Both the position numbers and the translations under genes were made by a program. Source: Chryseobacterium gregarium DSM 19109 (lineage in GTDB: Bacteria; Bacteroidota; Bacteroidia; Flavobacteriales; Weeksellaceae). Taken from it: a DNA stretch of 64,000 nucleotides. The stretch lies in NCBI RefSeq assembly GCF_000430845.1, contig NZ_AUMU01000009.1:124001-188000 (forward strand). Reading direction: 5' to 3'. Under the pieces are notes generated by a model. It did no database searches and was not told where the DNA came from. It worked only from the letters and a program-made list of their open reading frames with translations. This document shows, piece by piece, positions 9,315 to 19,752 of this stretch. The stretch's first letter is position 1. Each line of letters begins with the position of its first letter.

Positions 9315-9605
9315 ATGAAATTTGAAAATAATAAATCAGGAAACGGCGGAGTCATTACATTAAGTAATGAACTGAAAGAAGTGGGAAGGCTTACCTATAC
9401 CATTTTTCCGGAAGACAGCAGGCTGGTTATTTCTTTCGTTCTGGTCCATCGTGAGTTTGAGGGACGGGGAATGGGAAAATTTTTAGTTGAGGAAGCCATC
9501 AGGTTTGCAAGAGAAAACAGCTGGAAAGTCTATCCTCACTGTTCTTACGCCAGGGCTGTAATGCGCAGAATGAATGATGTAGAAGATGTTTTTTTAAATA
9601 ACTGA
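9315..9605 (+). CDS. GNAT-family N-acetyltransferase, small YjdJ-like type
   Basis: 96 residues, about the size of the minimal GNAT_3/YjdJ (DUF-type) domain. It carries the acetyl-CoA-binding pattern VHREFEGRGMGKFLVEEA (R/Q-x-x-G-x-G/A) and the later strand KVYPHCSYARAVMRR, which is typical of this subfamily. Substrate is unknown. It appears monocistronic, between a weak hairpin upstream and the strong hairpin at 9633-9672. Confidence 0.9.
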   Translation: MKFENNKSGNGGVITLSNELKEVGRLTYTIFPEDSRLVISFVLVHREFEGRGMGKFLVEEAIRFARENSWKVYPHCSYARAVMRRMNDVEDVFLNN

Positions 9606-9632
9606 GAATACTAATACTATTTACTTTATACA

Positions 9633-9672
9633 TCCATCAGGAAAGACCGTCAAAAGCGGTCTTCCTGATGGA
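9633..9672. terminator. bidirectional intrinsic terminator
   Basis: Long stem: TCCATCAGGAAAGACCG pairs with CGGTCTTCCTGATGGA with one bulged A and a short TCAAAAG loop. It lies between the convergent GNAT gene and the small peptide gene at 9679-9858, almost touching the latter's stop codon. Confidence 0.85.
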
Positions 9673-9678
9673 TAAATT

Positions 9679-9858
9679 TTATTTAGGCAGGACCGGCCCT
9701 CCCGGACACTGCACCCCATTGCAATTAACAAATCCGCATGGAGGTAACTTTGGATCACAGCATGAAATAACACAGGGAGGATTTTTATCTCCTGCATACA
9801 GATTTTTCAACTCATTTTTAGACAGAATTTTAAATTCTGGAATTTCTGATCTTTTCAT
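9679..9858 (-). CDS. bacteriocin-like double-glycine-type peptide
   Basis: A 59-codon reading frame read directly from the minus strand, starting ATG at 9858. The leader EFKILSKNELKNLYAGD resembles the L-S-x-x-E-L-K-x-x-x-G-G/D leaders of Chryseobacterium bacteriocin-like peptides, with Gly-Asp in place of Gly-Gly. The core is Cys- and Pro-rich, with six Cys (C29, C33, C34, C41, C46, C51). No export ABC transporter or modification enzyme is adjacent. The stop codon sits 7 bp from a strong terminator, supporting a real short transcript. Function as toxin, pheromone or metal binder is unknown. Confidence 0.7.
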   Translation of the reverse strand: MKRSEIPEFKILSKNELKNLYAGDKNPPCVISCCDPKLPPCGFVNCNGVQCPGGPVLPK

Positions 9859-9973
9859 TTTAATTAATTTTTTGGTGTTAATAAAATCTTAGTTTTATTA
9901 TAGTAAATATAATAATTCTTTGTTGATAATATTAATATCTGAAAAATTACGCATAAAAAAAGAATCAGTCCTG

Positions 9974-10945
9974 TTAAAAATTTAAGACCTCATTGACAAG
10001 AATTTCTTCAATATTGTCCGGATAGTTAACTTTAAGGTGCTGCCCGGACGCTACCCACTTTTGTATTTCCTCTAAATTCAGGACCTTGGAATTCGGGATT
10101 CCCATTTTATCCAGCGCACAGGCATTGCATTCCTGTTCATATTGATTATGAATAGGAATGACAAACAGTTTCTTATTCATAAAAAGAGCTTCAGCAGGAG
10201 TTTCAAACCCGGCACTGCATAAAATCCCTTCACAGCCTTCAAAAGCCTTCAGGTATTGAACCTCATCAATCGGAAAGATTTCAACATTGAAATCTTTATA
10301 CTGAATTTTGCTGTATCCGGAGAAAATCTTCCAGTCTACATGAATCTGCTTTAAGATTTTAATGATATTTTCATCGGCAAAGCTTGGTAAGTAAACAATA
10401 TAAAACCCTTTTTTTTCAGGGCAGAGGTTTCTTATTTTTTTTCTGATCACAGGCTTTTTAATCTGTGGATGATAGTTGTCAAAATGAAAACCTATTCTTT
10501 TGCTACTCGGCACGTAATATTTCAGCACCAGCTCTCCGAAAAAATCTTTCTTTTCAGGTTTCGGGGTTTCTTTAAATAACATCGAAGCCTGATGGCTTAA
10601 TTCAATCATCGGATGCTTGTTAAGCTTACATGCCCAACCTGTTAAAGGCTCATAATCATTAATGATCAGATCATAGCCCGAGAGCTCAATTTCTTTGATG
10701 ACTTTAGCCGCTTCCAGAAAACGATTGCCTGTGAGTGTTTTTCTATAGGATAAACCTCCTTTTTTGTTATAAAGCAGGGAAACGCCTTTGTGCTGGAAAT
10801 TTACATCAAAATCAGCTTTTAATTGAGACTGATGCCCACTGATCAAAGTATCGACTAAAGCATGTTTTTTAAGGAGAGGAACTATTTCCTGTGCCCGGGC
10901 TATGTGGCCGTTTCCTGTCCCCTGAAAAGCGTATAGGATTTTCAT
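9974..10945 (-). CDS. glycosyltransferase, MJ1255/MurG-like (GT-B fold)
   Basis: 323 residues. The N-terminus KILYAFQGTGNGHIARAQEI is the glycine-rich nucleotide-sugar glycosyltransferase start seen in MJ1255/VC2487-type proteins. The C-terminal half has a donor-binding region (GILCSAGFETPAEALFMNKKL and IPIHNQYEQECNA) like MurG and UDP-glucuronosyltransferases. The acceptor is unknown; because it overlaps a UDP-diacylglucosamine pyrophosphohydrolase-like gene by the ATGA tetranucleotide, a glycolipid substrate is a reasonable inference. Confidence 0.85.
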   Translation of the reverse strand: MKILYAFQGTGNGHIARAQEIVPLLKKHALVDTLISGHQSQLKADFDVNFQHKGVSLLYNKKGGLSYRKTLTGNRFLEAAKVIKEIELSGYDLIINDYEPLTGWACKLNKHPMIELSHQASMLFKETPKPEKKDFFGELVLKYYVPSSKRIGFHFDNYHPQIKKPVIRKKIRNLCPEKKGFYIVYLPSFADENIIKILKQIHVDWKIFSGYSKIQYKDFNVEIFPIDEVQYLKAFEGCEGILCSAGFETPAEALFMNKKLFVIPIHNQYEQECNACALDKMGIPNSKVLNLEEIQKWVASGQHLKVNYPDNIEEILVNEVLNF

Positions 10946-11769
10946 ATCGTGAAATTGGTTACCATTTTTAAAAGCTCGGTATTGTCCACTTCCTGAATTT
11001 CCTCTGCTTCTTCATCTTTAAGCAGATGTTTATGATCTTCGTAATAAAAAATTTTCCATTCTTTATTATGATATTCAAGGGCAGAAAGATTTTCAATCCA
11101 GTCGCCGGAATTTAAATAGGTACAGGAGCCTTTTTTATTAATCACTTCACGGATCTGAGGCTGATGGATATGTCCGCAGATGACATAATCATAATGATTG
11201 TCAATGGCCAGTTCAGAAGCAGTCAGTTCAAAATCACCGATGTATTTTACCGCTTTTTTCACATTGTTTTTGATTTTTTTTGAAAATGAATATTTCTCTT
11301 TACCCATTTTATCTAAAAACCAGTTCACAACATTATTGATGACAATCAGAAGGTCATAGCCCTTCCCACCCAGTTTTGCAATCCATTTTGAATGCTGAAC
11401 CGATGCATCAAAAACATCGCCGTGGAAGATCCATGTCTTTTTGCTGTTAATTTCGAGGCAGATTTTATTGCAGACTTTGAGTTTACCCAGCTGAAAATCG
11501 GTAAACTTCCGGAACATCTCGTCATGATTTCCGGTGATGTAATACACCTCCGTATTTTTGGTAGCCAATGAAAGGATCTTTTTGATCACTTTCAGATGGT
11601 TCTTAGGGAAGTAAGACTTTTTGAATTGCCAGATATCAATAATATCACCATTCAAAACTAAAGTTTCAGGCTGTATAGAATTAAGATACCGGAGCAATTC
11701 TTTAGCCTTACATCCGTAAGTTCCTAAATGAACATCCGAAATAACAACTAATTCAACGTTTCTTTTCAT
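10942..11769 (-). CDS. UDP-2,3-diacylglucosamine diphosphatase-like metallophosphoesterase
   Basis: 275 residues with all calcineurin-type metal motifs: SDVHLG near the N-terminus, NGDIID, GNHDEMF, FHGDVFD and VCGHIHQP-type (here VICGHIHQPQI). LpxH-like enzymes of this kind hydrolyse UDP-2,3-diacylglucosamine in lipid A synthesis, but the same subfamily has members with other phospholipid-like substrates. Stop and start overlap (ATGA) with the downstream glycosyltransferase gene indicates a two-gene operon. Confidence 0.85.
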   Translation of the reverse strand: MKRNVELVVISDVHLGTYGCKAKELLRYLNSIQPETLVLNGDIIDIWQFKKSYFPKNHLKVIKKILSLATKNTEVYYITGNHDEMFRKFTDFQLGKLKVCNKICLEINSKKTWIFHGDVFDASVQHSKWIAKLGGKGYDLLIVINNVVNWFLDKMGKEKYSFSKKIKNNVKKAVKYIGDFELTASELAIDNHYDYVICGHIHQPQIREVINKKGSCTYLNSGDWIENLSALEYHNKEWKIFYYEDHKHLLKDEEAEEIQEVDNTELLKMVTNFTI

Positions 11770-11824
11770 AATTTATACAAAGAAACCAATTGAAAATTAA
11801 CTGTATATGAATGCTATATTATTT

Positions 11825-12565
11825 TTATAAAGAGTTCATCAGCTCTTCACTGATTTCCATGTTGTGGTAGACGTTCTGTACATCATCATCTTCTTCGAAG
11901 CGCTCAAGCATTTTCATATTGGCCTTAAACTGCTCTTCGTTCACTTCTTTCGTATTGTTAGGAATTCTCTGAAGTTCCGCACTTTTCGCTTCAATTCCCA
12001 GTTCATCCAGTTTATGGGAAAGAGAACCGAAATCTTCAAATGCTGTAGTGATCATGACCTCCTCTTCATCTTTTTCTACATCTTCTGCGCCGCCGTCGAT
12101 CATTTCCATTTCAAAATCTTCCCAATCCATTTTAATCTGGGCTAAATCAAGCGTAAAGATCCCCTTCCTGTCAAAGATAAATGCCAGTTCACCGTTCTTT
12201 CCCAGGTTACCGTCAAACTTATTGAAAATGGCTCTTACATTGGCTACCGTTCTGGTGGTATTATTGGTAGTACATTCTACAAAAAACGCAACACCACCTT
12301 GTCCGTAACCTTCGTAGTTGATTTCTTCATAGTTTTCAGCATCTGCACCACTTGCCTTCTTGATCGCTCTTTCTACGTTATCTTTAGGCATATTCGCTCC
12401 TTTTGCATTTTGAATGCATCTCCTTAAGGCAGGATTTGCTTCTACATCAGGTCCACCTGCTTTTACCGCGAGTGCGATATCTTTACCTATTTTAGAGAAT
12501 GTTTTGGCCATCTTATCCCATCGGGCCATTTTAGACGCTTTTCTATATTCGAATGCTCTTCCCAT
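11825..12565 (-). CDS. YebC/PmpR family protein
   Basis: 246 residues, full family length. The N-terminus MGRAFEYRKASKMARWDKMAKTF and the motif NMPKDNVERAIKKASG are diagnostic, followed by EGYGQGGVAFFVECTTNN. The acidic C-terminal domain ends normally. These proteins are either transcriptional regulators or translation factors that help ribosomes at proline runs; the sequence alone does not decide. It is isolated from its neighbours by about 55-90 bp on each side. Confidence 0.95.
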   Translation of the reverse strand: MGRAFEYRKASKMARWDKMAKTFSKIGKDIALAVKAGGPDVEANPALRRCIQNAKGANMPKDNVERAIKKASGADAENYEEINYEGYGQGGVAFFVECTTNNTTRTVANVRAIFNKFDGNLGKNGELAFIFDRKGIFTLDLAQIKMDWEDFEMEMIDGGAEDVEKDEEEVMITTAFEDFGSLSHKLDELGIEAKSAELQRIPNNTKEVNEEQFKANMKMLERFEEDDDVQNVYHNMEISEELMNSL

Positions 12566-12613
12566 TTTAAATTTTAATTTTCAACAAAATTAATTAAAAG
12601 TCAACGAAAAAAA

Positions 12614-12639
12614 AATACCCTCAGAAAACTGAGGGTATT
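12614..12639 (-). terminator. intrinsic terminator of the ompA-like gene
   Basis: Perfect 11-bp stem AATACCCTCAG/CTGAGGGTATT with an AAAA loop. It lies 19 bp downstream of the OmpA-family stop on the minus strand and is followed by a T-run in the transcript. Confidence 0.88.
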
Positions 12640-12657
12640 ATATTTAGAAAAATTTAA

Positions 12658-14145
12658 TTATTTTCTTTTTTTAGCTGGAGCTTTTTTCTTAGCTGGAGCT
12701 TTCTTTTTAACTTTTACTGGAGCCGGATCTTCATAGTCTCTCTTTTTAAGAGATTCCCACTGAGCCGCATCTTCAATAGCTGTTACCACTACTTTTCTGT
12801 CAACTTGTCTTTCAGCATCAGAAGCCTTTTCAGGAACTGTAGCTTTAGCCTCACCAACACCGATAGATTTAAGAGCATTAGCATCTACCCCTCTTGCATC
12901 TAAAGCAGCAACTACAGCAGCAGCTCTTTGTCTAGATAATTTAAGGTTATAAGCTTCAGCACCTTTAGCATCAGTTCTACCTTCTAACAAGTAGTTACCT
13001 CCGTCTTTTTTGATTAACTCAGCAGCATTATCTAAAGCTCCTTTAGACTCAGCTTTGATAGTCGCTTTATTGAAATCAAAGAATACACTGCCAAAGGTAG
13101 TTTGTAATTCTTCAGCAGTTTTAACTTTAGGCTTAGGACATCCGTTGTATTCTGGAAGACCTGGAACCGTAGGACAAGCATCATCTTTATCTAAGATACC
13201 ATCACCGTCAGTATCTGGCCAAGGACAACCGTTGTTTTCAGCAGGACCTGCAACTGTAGGACAAGCATCATCTTTATCGATTACACCGTCACCATCAGTA
13301 TCTGGCCAAGGACAACCGTTGTTTTCAACCGGACCAGCAACATCTGGACATTGGTCATCTTTATCTGGAACTCCGTCACCGTCAGTATCAGGACATCCTT
13401 GGAATTCCGGTAAACCTGGGGTATCTGGACATAAATCATCTTTATCTAAGATACCATCCTTATCTCTGTCTCTGTTCCCGAATCTGAAGTTAAGGGAAGC
13501 AGAAGCCTGCCAGAAGTTCGCAACATTAGATTTATCAGCTGGAGTAGATACATAGTCTCCCTGAACTCCTAAACCGAAGTTTTTAGTCAACCAGAAGTTA
13601 ACACCGGCACCTGCTGCAACTGTAAAGAAGTTAGCTTTACCGTTCTCGTTACCGTTTTCTCCGTTAGAAACCATGTTGCCATTAGCATCCATTCTCGGGA
13701 AAGTAAGAGAAGTATAGTCATGTCTCAAATAGTTAGCACCTACTCTTAAATACGGATCGAACCAAGATTCTTCATCCCATAAAAGCCCTGCAGCTTTAGC
13801 CTGGAAACCAAGACCTGTCATCAACATGAATTCTTTACCCATGTTAAATCTCTTGTTCTCAACGTTTCCTACAGTAGTCTGCCAGTCAATAACCAAACCT
13901 TTACCGATGTTTCTTGCCACTGTAAGTTTGGATAATGGTGGAGTGATAGAGAAGTTGTTCATATTGAACATGGTCTTCGTCAAATTTTTAGCAGCAAAAG
14001 TATTACTGAAATTACTTCCCTGTGCCAAGTGGTTTTCCGCATGAGCACCAACCCCGATTAACCACGGATTGTTGGTAGTCTGAGCGAACACAGTAGAAGC
14101 AACAGTAAGTGCCAATGCTGAAATTCCTAATTTTAGATTTTTCAT
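12658..14145 (-). CDS. OmpA family outer-membrane protein with thrombospondin type 3 repeats
   Basis: 495 residues. A signal peptide ends at STVFAQ. An N-terminal eight-strand type beta-barrel (about 25-225) is followed by calcium-binding TSP3 repeats of the DTDGDGVxDKDD type (about 230-345). A peptidoglycan-binding OmpA domain follows (FFDFNKATIKAES, LEGRTDAKGAEAYNLKLSRQR, Asp and Arg ligands present). The protein ends in an unusual Lys/Ala/Pro tail (KKKAPAKKKAPAKKRK). It should link outer membrane and cell wall. A strong promoter lies upstream and a terminator downstream, so it is a highly expressed single gene. Confidence 0.95.
   Translation of the reverse strand: MKNLKLGISALALTVASTVFAQTTNNPWLIGVGAHAENHLAQGSNFSNTFAAKNLTKTMFNMNNFSITPPLSKLTVARNIGKGLVIDWQTTVGNVENKRFNMGKEFMLMTGLGFQAKAAGLLWDEESWFDPYLRVGANYLRHDYTSLTFPRMDANGNMVSNGENGNENGKANFFTVAAGAGVNFWLTKNFGLGVQGDYVSTPADKSNVANFWQASASLNFRFGNRDRDKDGILDKDDLCPDTPGLPEFQGCPDTDGDGVPDKDDQCPDVAGPVENNGCPWPDTDGDGVIDKDDACPTVAGPAENNGCPWPDTDGDGILDKDDACPTVPGLPEYNGCPKPKVKTAEELQTTFGSVFFDFNKATIKAESKGALDNAAELIKKDGGNYLLEGRTDAKGAEAYNLKLSRQRAAAVVAALDARGVDANALKSIGVGEAKATVPEKASDAERQVDRKVVVTAIEDAAQWESLKKRDYEDPAPVKVKKKAPAKKKAPAKKRK
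13198..13380. repeat. 87-bp (29-codon) tandem repeats encoding TSP3 units
   Basis: Inside the OmpA-family gene, the block beginning GTATCTGGCCAAGGACAACC occurs at 13211 and again at 13298 with only a few differences. The period of 87 bp equals 29 codons. Such near-identical units allow copy-number change by recombination or slippage without breaking the frame. Confidence 0.75.
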
Positions 14146-14174
14146 AGAATTAAATGATTAAATAATTGATAATG

Positions 14175-14206
14175 CAAAATAAATATAATTTTTCTTTATA
14201 AACAAA
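14175..14206 (-). promoter_or_regulatory. promoter of the ompA-like gene
   Basis: Bacteroidetes-type elements on the minus strand: -33 TTTG (14203-14206), 20-bp spacer, -7 TTATTTTG (14175-14182; 7 of 8 match to TANNTTTG). The start codon is 30 bp downstream. Confidence 0.65.
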
Positions 14207-14222
14207 GTTTTTAAGATGATTT

Positions 14223-14681
14223 TTAACTTTTCTTTAATATTCTGTCGAGGGTCCGTTTATTTTCTCTATCTTTTATGCTTTCCCTTTTATCATAGAGCTT
14301 TTTACCCCTTCCCAAAGCTATTAAAACCTTCGCTTTCCCCCCGTCATTGATGTACAGTTTTAAAGGGATAATTGTATTTCCGGCATCCTTTAACTTCTTT
14401 TCAAGTTTCTGCAGTTCTTTTTTGTGCAAGAGCAATTTCCGTTCCCTTTTTGTTTTATGATTATAAAATGTCCCCAGCTTATACTCATCAATCATCATGT
14501 TGATAATGTACAATTCCCCATCAATAAACTGACAGAATGACTCTGCAATAGATGCTTTTGAAGAACGTAAGGATTTGATTTCCGTACCGGTTAAAACCAT
14601 ACCCGCTTCCACCTCCTCAATAATTTCATATTCAAACCGGGCCCTTCTGTTTACTATACTGACTGTCTTTTCAATCTTCAT
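14223..14681 (-). CDS. smpB: SsrA-binding protein SmpB
   Basis: 152 residues, standard length. Motifs: NRRARFEYEIIEEVEAGMVLTGTEIKSLR near the start, the central HKTKRERKLLLHKKE helix, and the C-terminal basic tail LYDKRESIKDRENKR that enters the ribosome. SmpB carries tmRNA to stalled ribosomes for trans-translation. It is a single gene; tmRNA is not in the window. Confidence 0.97.
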   Translation of the reverse strand: MKIEKTVSIVNRRARFEYEIIEEVEAGMVLTGTEIKSLRSSKASIAESFCQFIDGELYIINMMIDEYKLGTFYNHKTKRERKLLLHKKELQKLEKKLKDAGNTIIPLKLYINDGGKAKVLIALGRGKKLYDKRESIKDRENKRTLDRILKKS

Positions 14682-14733
14682 CTTGAATTTCTTTTATGAA
14701 ATATATAAAAAATACCCCACATTAAAAACTTGA

Positions 14734-16419
<1,686 letters not shown>

Positions 16420-16441
16420 GACTTCATTTTACTGATCATAA

Positions 16442-16475
16442 AAAAATCCTCAGGCTAAACAGTCTGAGGATTTTT
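16442..16475 (+). terminator. intrinsic terminator of ABC-F gene
   Basis: Stem AAAAATCCTCAG/CTGAGGATTTTT with a 10-base loop, 23 bp past the ABC-F stop. The convergent M48 protease gene can also use it. Confidence 0.85.
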
Positions 16476-16496
16476 ATTTGAATAGATAAATATCAA

Positions 16497-17312
16497 TTAT
16501 TTTGTCAGCTTTGAGGTTGGCAGGCTAACTGTTCCCGGATCTTTCCACAATCCGTCTTTTTCAGCTTTCTTTTTAATGGCTTCCGCCCGTTTATTGCTGT
16601 CCGGGTGAGAATTAAACATTTTCTGAAATCCTGACTGTGCAGCACCGCCTTCAGATAGCAATGCTAATTTTTTAAATGCCGTATACGCTCCTACCACATT
16701 GTAATTATTGGCTTTCATAAAATCGTAAGAATAAGTATCCGCTTCAGACTCCTGTTTTTTACTGTGGGAAGCATCCAGGAAAGCATTGGCCATTTTTCCT
16801 ACCTGACTGTCATTAAGGGTAGCCACCGTTGATGAAGCTGAAGATGCCGCATCCAGTGCTGCTGCTTTCAGATACGCTGTTTTCATCGCATCTTTGGTGT
16901 CCTGATTTTTAACGTGTCCGATTTCATGGCCGATCACAGCCAGTAACTCGCTGTCTGTCATGATATCCATCAATGAGGAAAATACACGCACACTGCCGTC
17001 AGCACAGGCAAAAGCATTGATATCTTTTACTTTGTACACCTTGTAATTAAGGTTAAGGCCGTCCTGAGTTTTGTGTTTTCCGAAAAGCTTGTTAAGCCTT
17101 ACGGTATAGGGATCTTTAGCACCTGCCACAGCATTATTCTTATCCATCCACTCTACGGATTCTTTGGATAATCTGATGGCATCCTGATTGGTAAAAGTCA
17201 AAGCTTTGGCACCGCTGGAAACAACACTTGCCGCTTTCCCAAGATTGATTTTTTGTGCATCTGCGAAATGCATCGCCCCGATTAACATCAGGCAGACTGT
17301 AATTTTTTTCAT
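16497..17312 (-). CDS. M48 family metallopeptidase (LoiP/YggG-like)
   Basis: 271 residues. A signal peptide ends at HFADAQ. The zinc motif HEIGH (residues 129-133) and a downstream glutamate in KKQESEADTYSYDF give the M48 gluzincin site. The pattern NAFACADGSVRVFSSLMD before it is typical of this family. It is probably a periplasmic quality-control protease for outer-membrane proteins, as E. coli LoiP and BepA are. No lipobox is seen. It is convergent with the ABC-F gene and divergent from recJ. Confidence 0.92.
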   Translation of the reverse strand: MKKITVCLMLIGAMHFADAQKINLGKAASVVSSGAKALTFTNQDAIRLSKESVEWMDKNNAVAGAKDPYTVRLNKLFGKHKTQDGLNLNYKVYKVKDINAFACADGSVRVFSSLMDIMTDSELLAVIGHEIGHVKNQDTKDAMKTAYLKAAALDAASSASSTVATLNDSQVGKMANAFLDASHSKKQESEADTYSYDFMKANNYNVVGAYTAFKKLALLSEGGAAQSGFQKMFNSHPDSNKRAEAIKKKAEKDGLWKDPGTVSLPTSKLTK

Positions 17313-17411
17313 AATTTTTATTTCGAATTTGAATCGTGAAGATAACTATTTTTTTAACAATCTTAAAATCAAATCTTAAGGTAAGGATTTCAGAATGCTG
17401 TTTTTTTTCCC

Positions 17412-17419
17412 TATTTTTG
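17412..17419 (+). promoter_or_regulatory. -7 element directly before the recJ start codon
   Basis: TATTTTTG matches TANNTTTG fully and ends only 4 bp before the recJ ATG at 17424. If used, transcription would begin at or next to the start codon, giving a leaderless or nearly leaderless mRNA. Confidence 0.4.
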
Positions 17420-17423
17420 TGAA

Positions 17424-19136
17424 ATGAGTCAAAAATGGATTTACAAGCCTGAACCCGATGAAGAGATTGTGGATGGACTAAGTTCGTCACTTGGTTTTGG
17501 AACCTTTGAATCTAAGCTTCTTGTAATGAGAGGAATTGACAATTATCAAAAGGCCAGAGAATTTTTTAAACCGAACCTTACTGACATCCACAACCCGTTT
17601 TTAATGGCAGATATGCAGAAAGCTGTAGAACGGATTGCCAATGCTATTGAAAACGGTGAAAAAATAATGGTATACGGCGATTATGATGTGGACGGCACCA
17701 CGGCCGTTGCCCTGATGTACTTATACCTAAGCAAAATTGTCCAGAAAAAATACCTTGATTTTTATATTCCCGACAGAAATTCCGAAGGGTACGGTATTTC
17801 TACTGAAGGTATTGATTTTGCCAAAGAAAACGGCTTTTCATTAATCATCGCCCTGGATTGCGGAATCAAGGCCCTGGATATGATTAATTATGCCAAAAGT
17901 CTGGCTGTTGATTTCGTTATCTGCGACCACCATTTACCCGGTGAAGAAATTCCGGAAGCTGTTGCGGTTCTGGACCCGAAAAGGCGCGATTGCCGCTATC
18001 CCTTTAAAGAACTTTCAGGATGCGGTGTCGGTTTTAAATTATGCCAGGGCCTGAATACCATCTATAAGCTTCCCGAAGCGGAACTGTTTGAACTGACGGA
18101 TCTCCTTGCCATTTCTATTGCTGCGGATATCGTATCCATGACCGGCGAAAACAGGGTTCTGGCAAAACTGGGCTTAAAAACACTGAGGAAAACAAGGAAC
18201 CTGGGATTGAGATTATTGATCCCCGATGACAAGCTTTCTCATTTTGAAATATCCAACATTGTCTTTGAAATCGCTCCGAAGATCAACGCAGCCGGAAGAA
18301 TTTCCCACGGGAAAGCTGCCGTTGAGCTGATGGTTTCGGATAACCTGAAACATGCCCATCAGATCGTAGGTGACATTATGGACCTTAATGATGAAAGGCG
18401 TGAGCTGGATATGAACTCTACCCTTTCAGCCCTTAATCAGGTAATAGAATCCCAGCAGGAAACAAAATATACAACCATTGTATACCATCCAGAATGGAAC
18501 AAGGGTGTTATCGGCATTGTTGCATCACGACTGATTGAAACCTACTATAAGCCTACTTTGGTTTTTACAGACGGAAACAACGGTGAAATGGTAGCTTCTG
18601 CAAGATCCGTATCTGATTTTGACGTGCACGAGGCTTTGGATCTGTGTTCCGAATATTTTCTGAAATTCGGGGGGCACCATGCAGCGGCCGGACTTTCAAT
18701 GGAAAAAGACAAGTTCAGTGCTTTTAAGGAAAAGTTTGAAAAAATTGTTTCCGAAAAAATCAAGGAGCATCAGAAGGAACCCTGTATCACGATAGATTCT
18801 GAAATTAAGATCGATGAAATCAACCGGGAATTTATTAACTTCCACCGGAAATTAGCTCCTTTTGGCCCTCATAATATGAAACCTATCCTGGCACTGACCA
18901 ATCAAAAGCTTTCGGGCTATATCAAAACGATGGGGAAGGACAACAACCACCTGAAGTTTTATATCAGACAGGAATCTACAGGCAGAAATATTGAATGTGT
19001 AGGCTTTAAACTTGGGCAGTTTGCCGATGATTTCAGGAATAAACATTTTGATCTGGTATTCACACTGGAAGAAAACCACTGGAAAGGCAATGTAACGCAT
19101 TACCTGAATATTAAAGATGTAAAATTCAGGGATTAG
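17424..19136 (+). CDS. recJ: single-stranded-DNA-specific exonuclease RecJ
   Basis: 570 residues, full length. DHH-phosphoesterase motifs are intact: YGDYDVDGT (D86, D88, D90), ALDCG, CDHH (168-170), and the DHHA1 motif GGHHAAAG. The C-terminal OB-type domain (LALTNQKLSGYIKTMGKD) is present. RecJ degrades ssDNA 5' to 3' in recombination and base-excision or mismatch repair. It is followed 34 bp downstream by nadD on the same strand, probably one transcription unit with the next genes. Confidence 0.97.
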   Translation: MSQKWIYKPEPDEEIVDGLSSSLGFGTFESKLLVMRGIDNYQKAREFFKPNLTDIHNPFLMADMQKAVERIANAIENGEKIMVYGDYDVDGTTAVALMYLYLSKIVQKKYLDFYIPDRNSEGYGISTEGIDFAKENGFSLIIALDCGIKALDMINYAKSLAVDFVICDHHLPGEEIPEAVAVLDPKRRDCRYPFKELSGCGVGFKLCQGLNTIYKLPEAELFELTDLLAISIAADIVSMTGENRVLAKLGLKTLRKTRNLGLRLLIPDDKLSHFEISNIVFEIAPKINAAGRISHGKAAVELMVSDNLKHAHQIVGDIMDLNDERRELDMNSTLSALNQVIESQQETKYTTIVYHPEWNKGVIGIVASRLIETYYKPTLVFTDGNNGEMVASARSVSDFDVHEALDLCSEYFLKFGGHHAAAGLSMEKDKFSAFKEKFEKIVSEKIKEHQKEPCITIDSEIKIDEINREFINFHRKLAPFGPHNMKPILALTNQKLSGYIKTMGKDNNHLKFYIRQESTGRNIECVGFKLGQFADDFRNKHFDLVFTLEENHWKGNVTHYLNIKDVKFRD

Positions 19137-19170
19137 ATTATTTGCCTGTTAAATTTATGCTTCAATAACA

Positions 19171-19752
19171 ATGAAAAAAATCGGCTTATTCTTCGGTTCC
19201 TTTAATCCTATCCATATCGGACATTTAATTCTGGCTAATTATATTCTGGAAAATTCAGATATGGATGAACTCTGGTTTGTAGTAAGCCCTCAGAATCCCT
19301 TTAAAGACAAAAAATCTTTATTAAAAGATCATAACCGGCTGGATATGGTGCAGCTTGCCGTTAAGAACTATCCGAAAATGAGAGCTTCAAATGTAGAATT
19401 TTCGCTTCCGCAACCCAGCTATACGATCGATACCCTGACTTATCTTCGTGAAAAATTTCCTGATCACTCTTTCAGCCTTATTATGGGTGAAGATAATCTG
19501 GTGAGCCTGACTAAATGGAAAAATTCGGAAACCTTAATTAAAAATCACCACATCATCGTATATCCAAGAGTTTTTGAAAACGGGAAAGATTCACATTATC
19601 TTCAGCATGAAAATATTTCTCTGATCAAAGCTCCTGTCATTGAACTTTCTGCAACTGAAATCCGCAGCATGATCAAAACCGGGAAAAATGTACGCCCCAT
19701 GCTCCCGCCGGAAGTTTTTGATTATCTGGACGGCAGCAGTTTTTACAAATAA
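19171..19752 (+). CDS. nadD: nicotinate-nucleotide adenylyltransferase
   Basis: 193 residues. The nucleotidyltransferase motif GSFNPIHIGH (residues 9-18, with H15 and H18) and the C-terminal LSATEIRSMIK (the ISSTxIR motif) define NadD. It adenylates nicotinate mononucleotide in NAD synthesis. The stop overlaps the next gene's start by one base (TAATG), so translation of the next gene is probably coupled. Confidence 0.97.
   Translation: MKKIGLFFGSFNPIHIGHLILANYILENSDMDELWFVVSPQNPFKDKKSLLKDHNRLDMVQLAVKNYPKMRASNVEFSLPQPSYTIDTLTYLREKFPDHSFSLIMGEDNLVSLTKWKNSETLIKNHHIIVYPRVFENGKDSHYLQHENISLIKAPVIELSATEIRSMIKTGKNVRPMLPPEVFDYLDGSSFYK

Noticed and set aside
13010..13555. 181-codon plus-strand frame with Ser/Pro/Gly repeats
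   Set aside because: It is the antisense shadow of the repeated TSP3 region of the OmpA-family gene.
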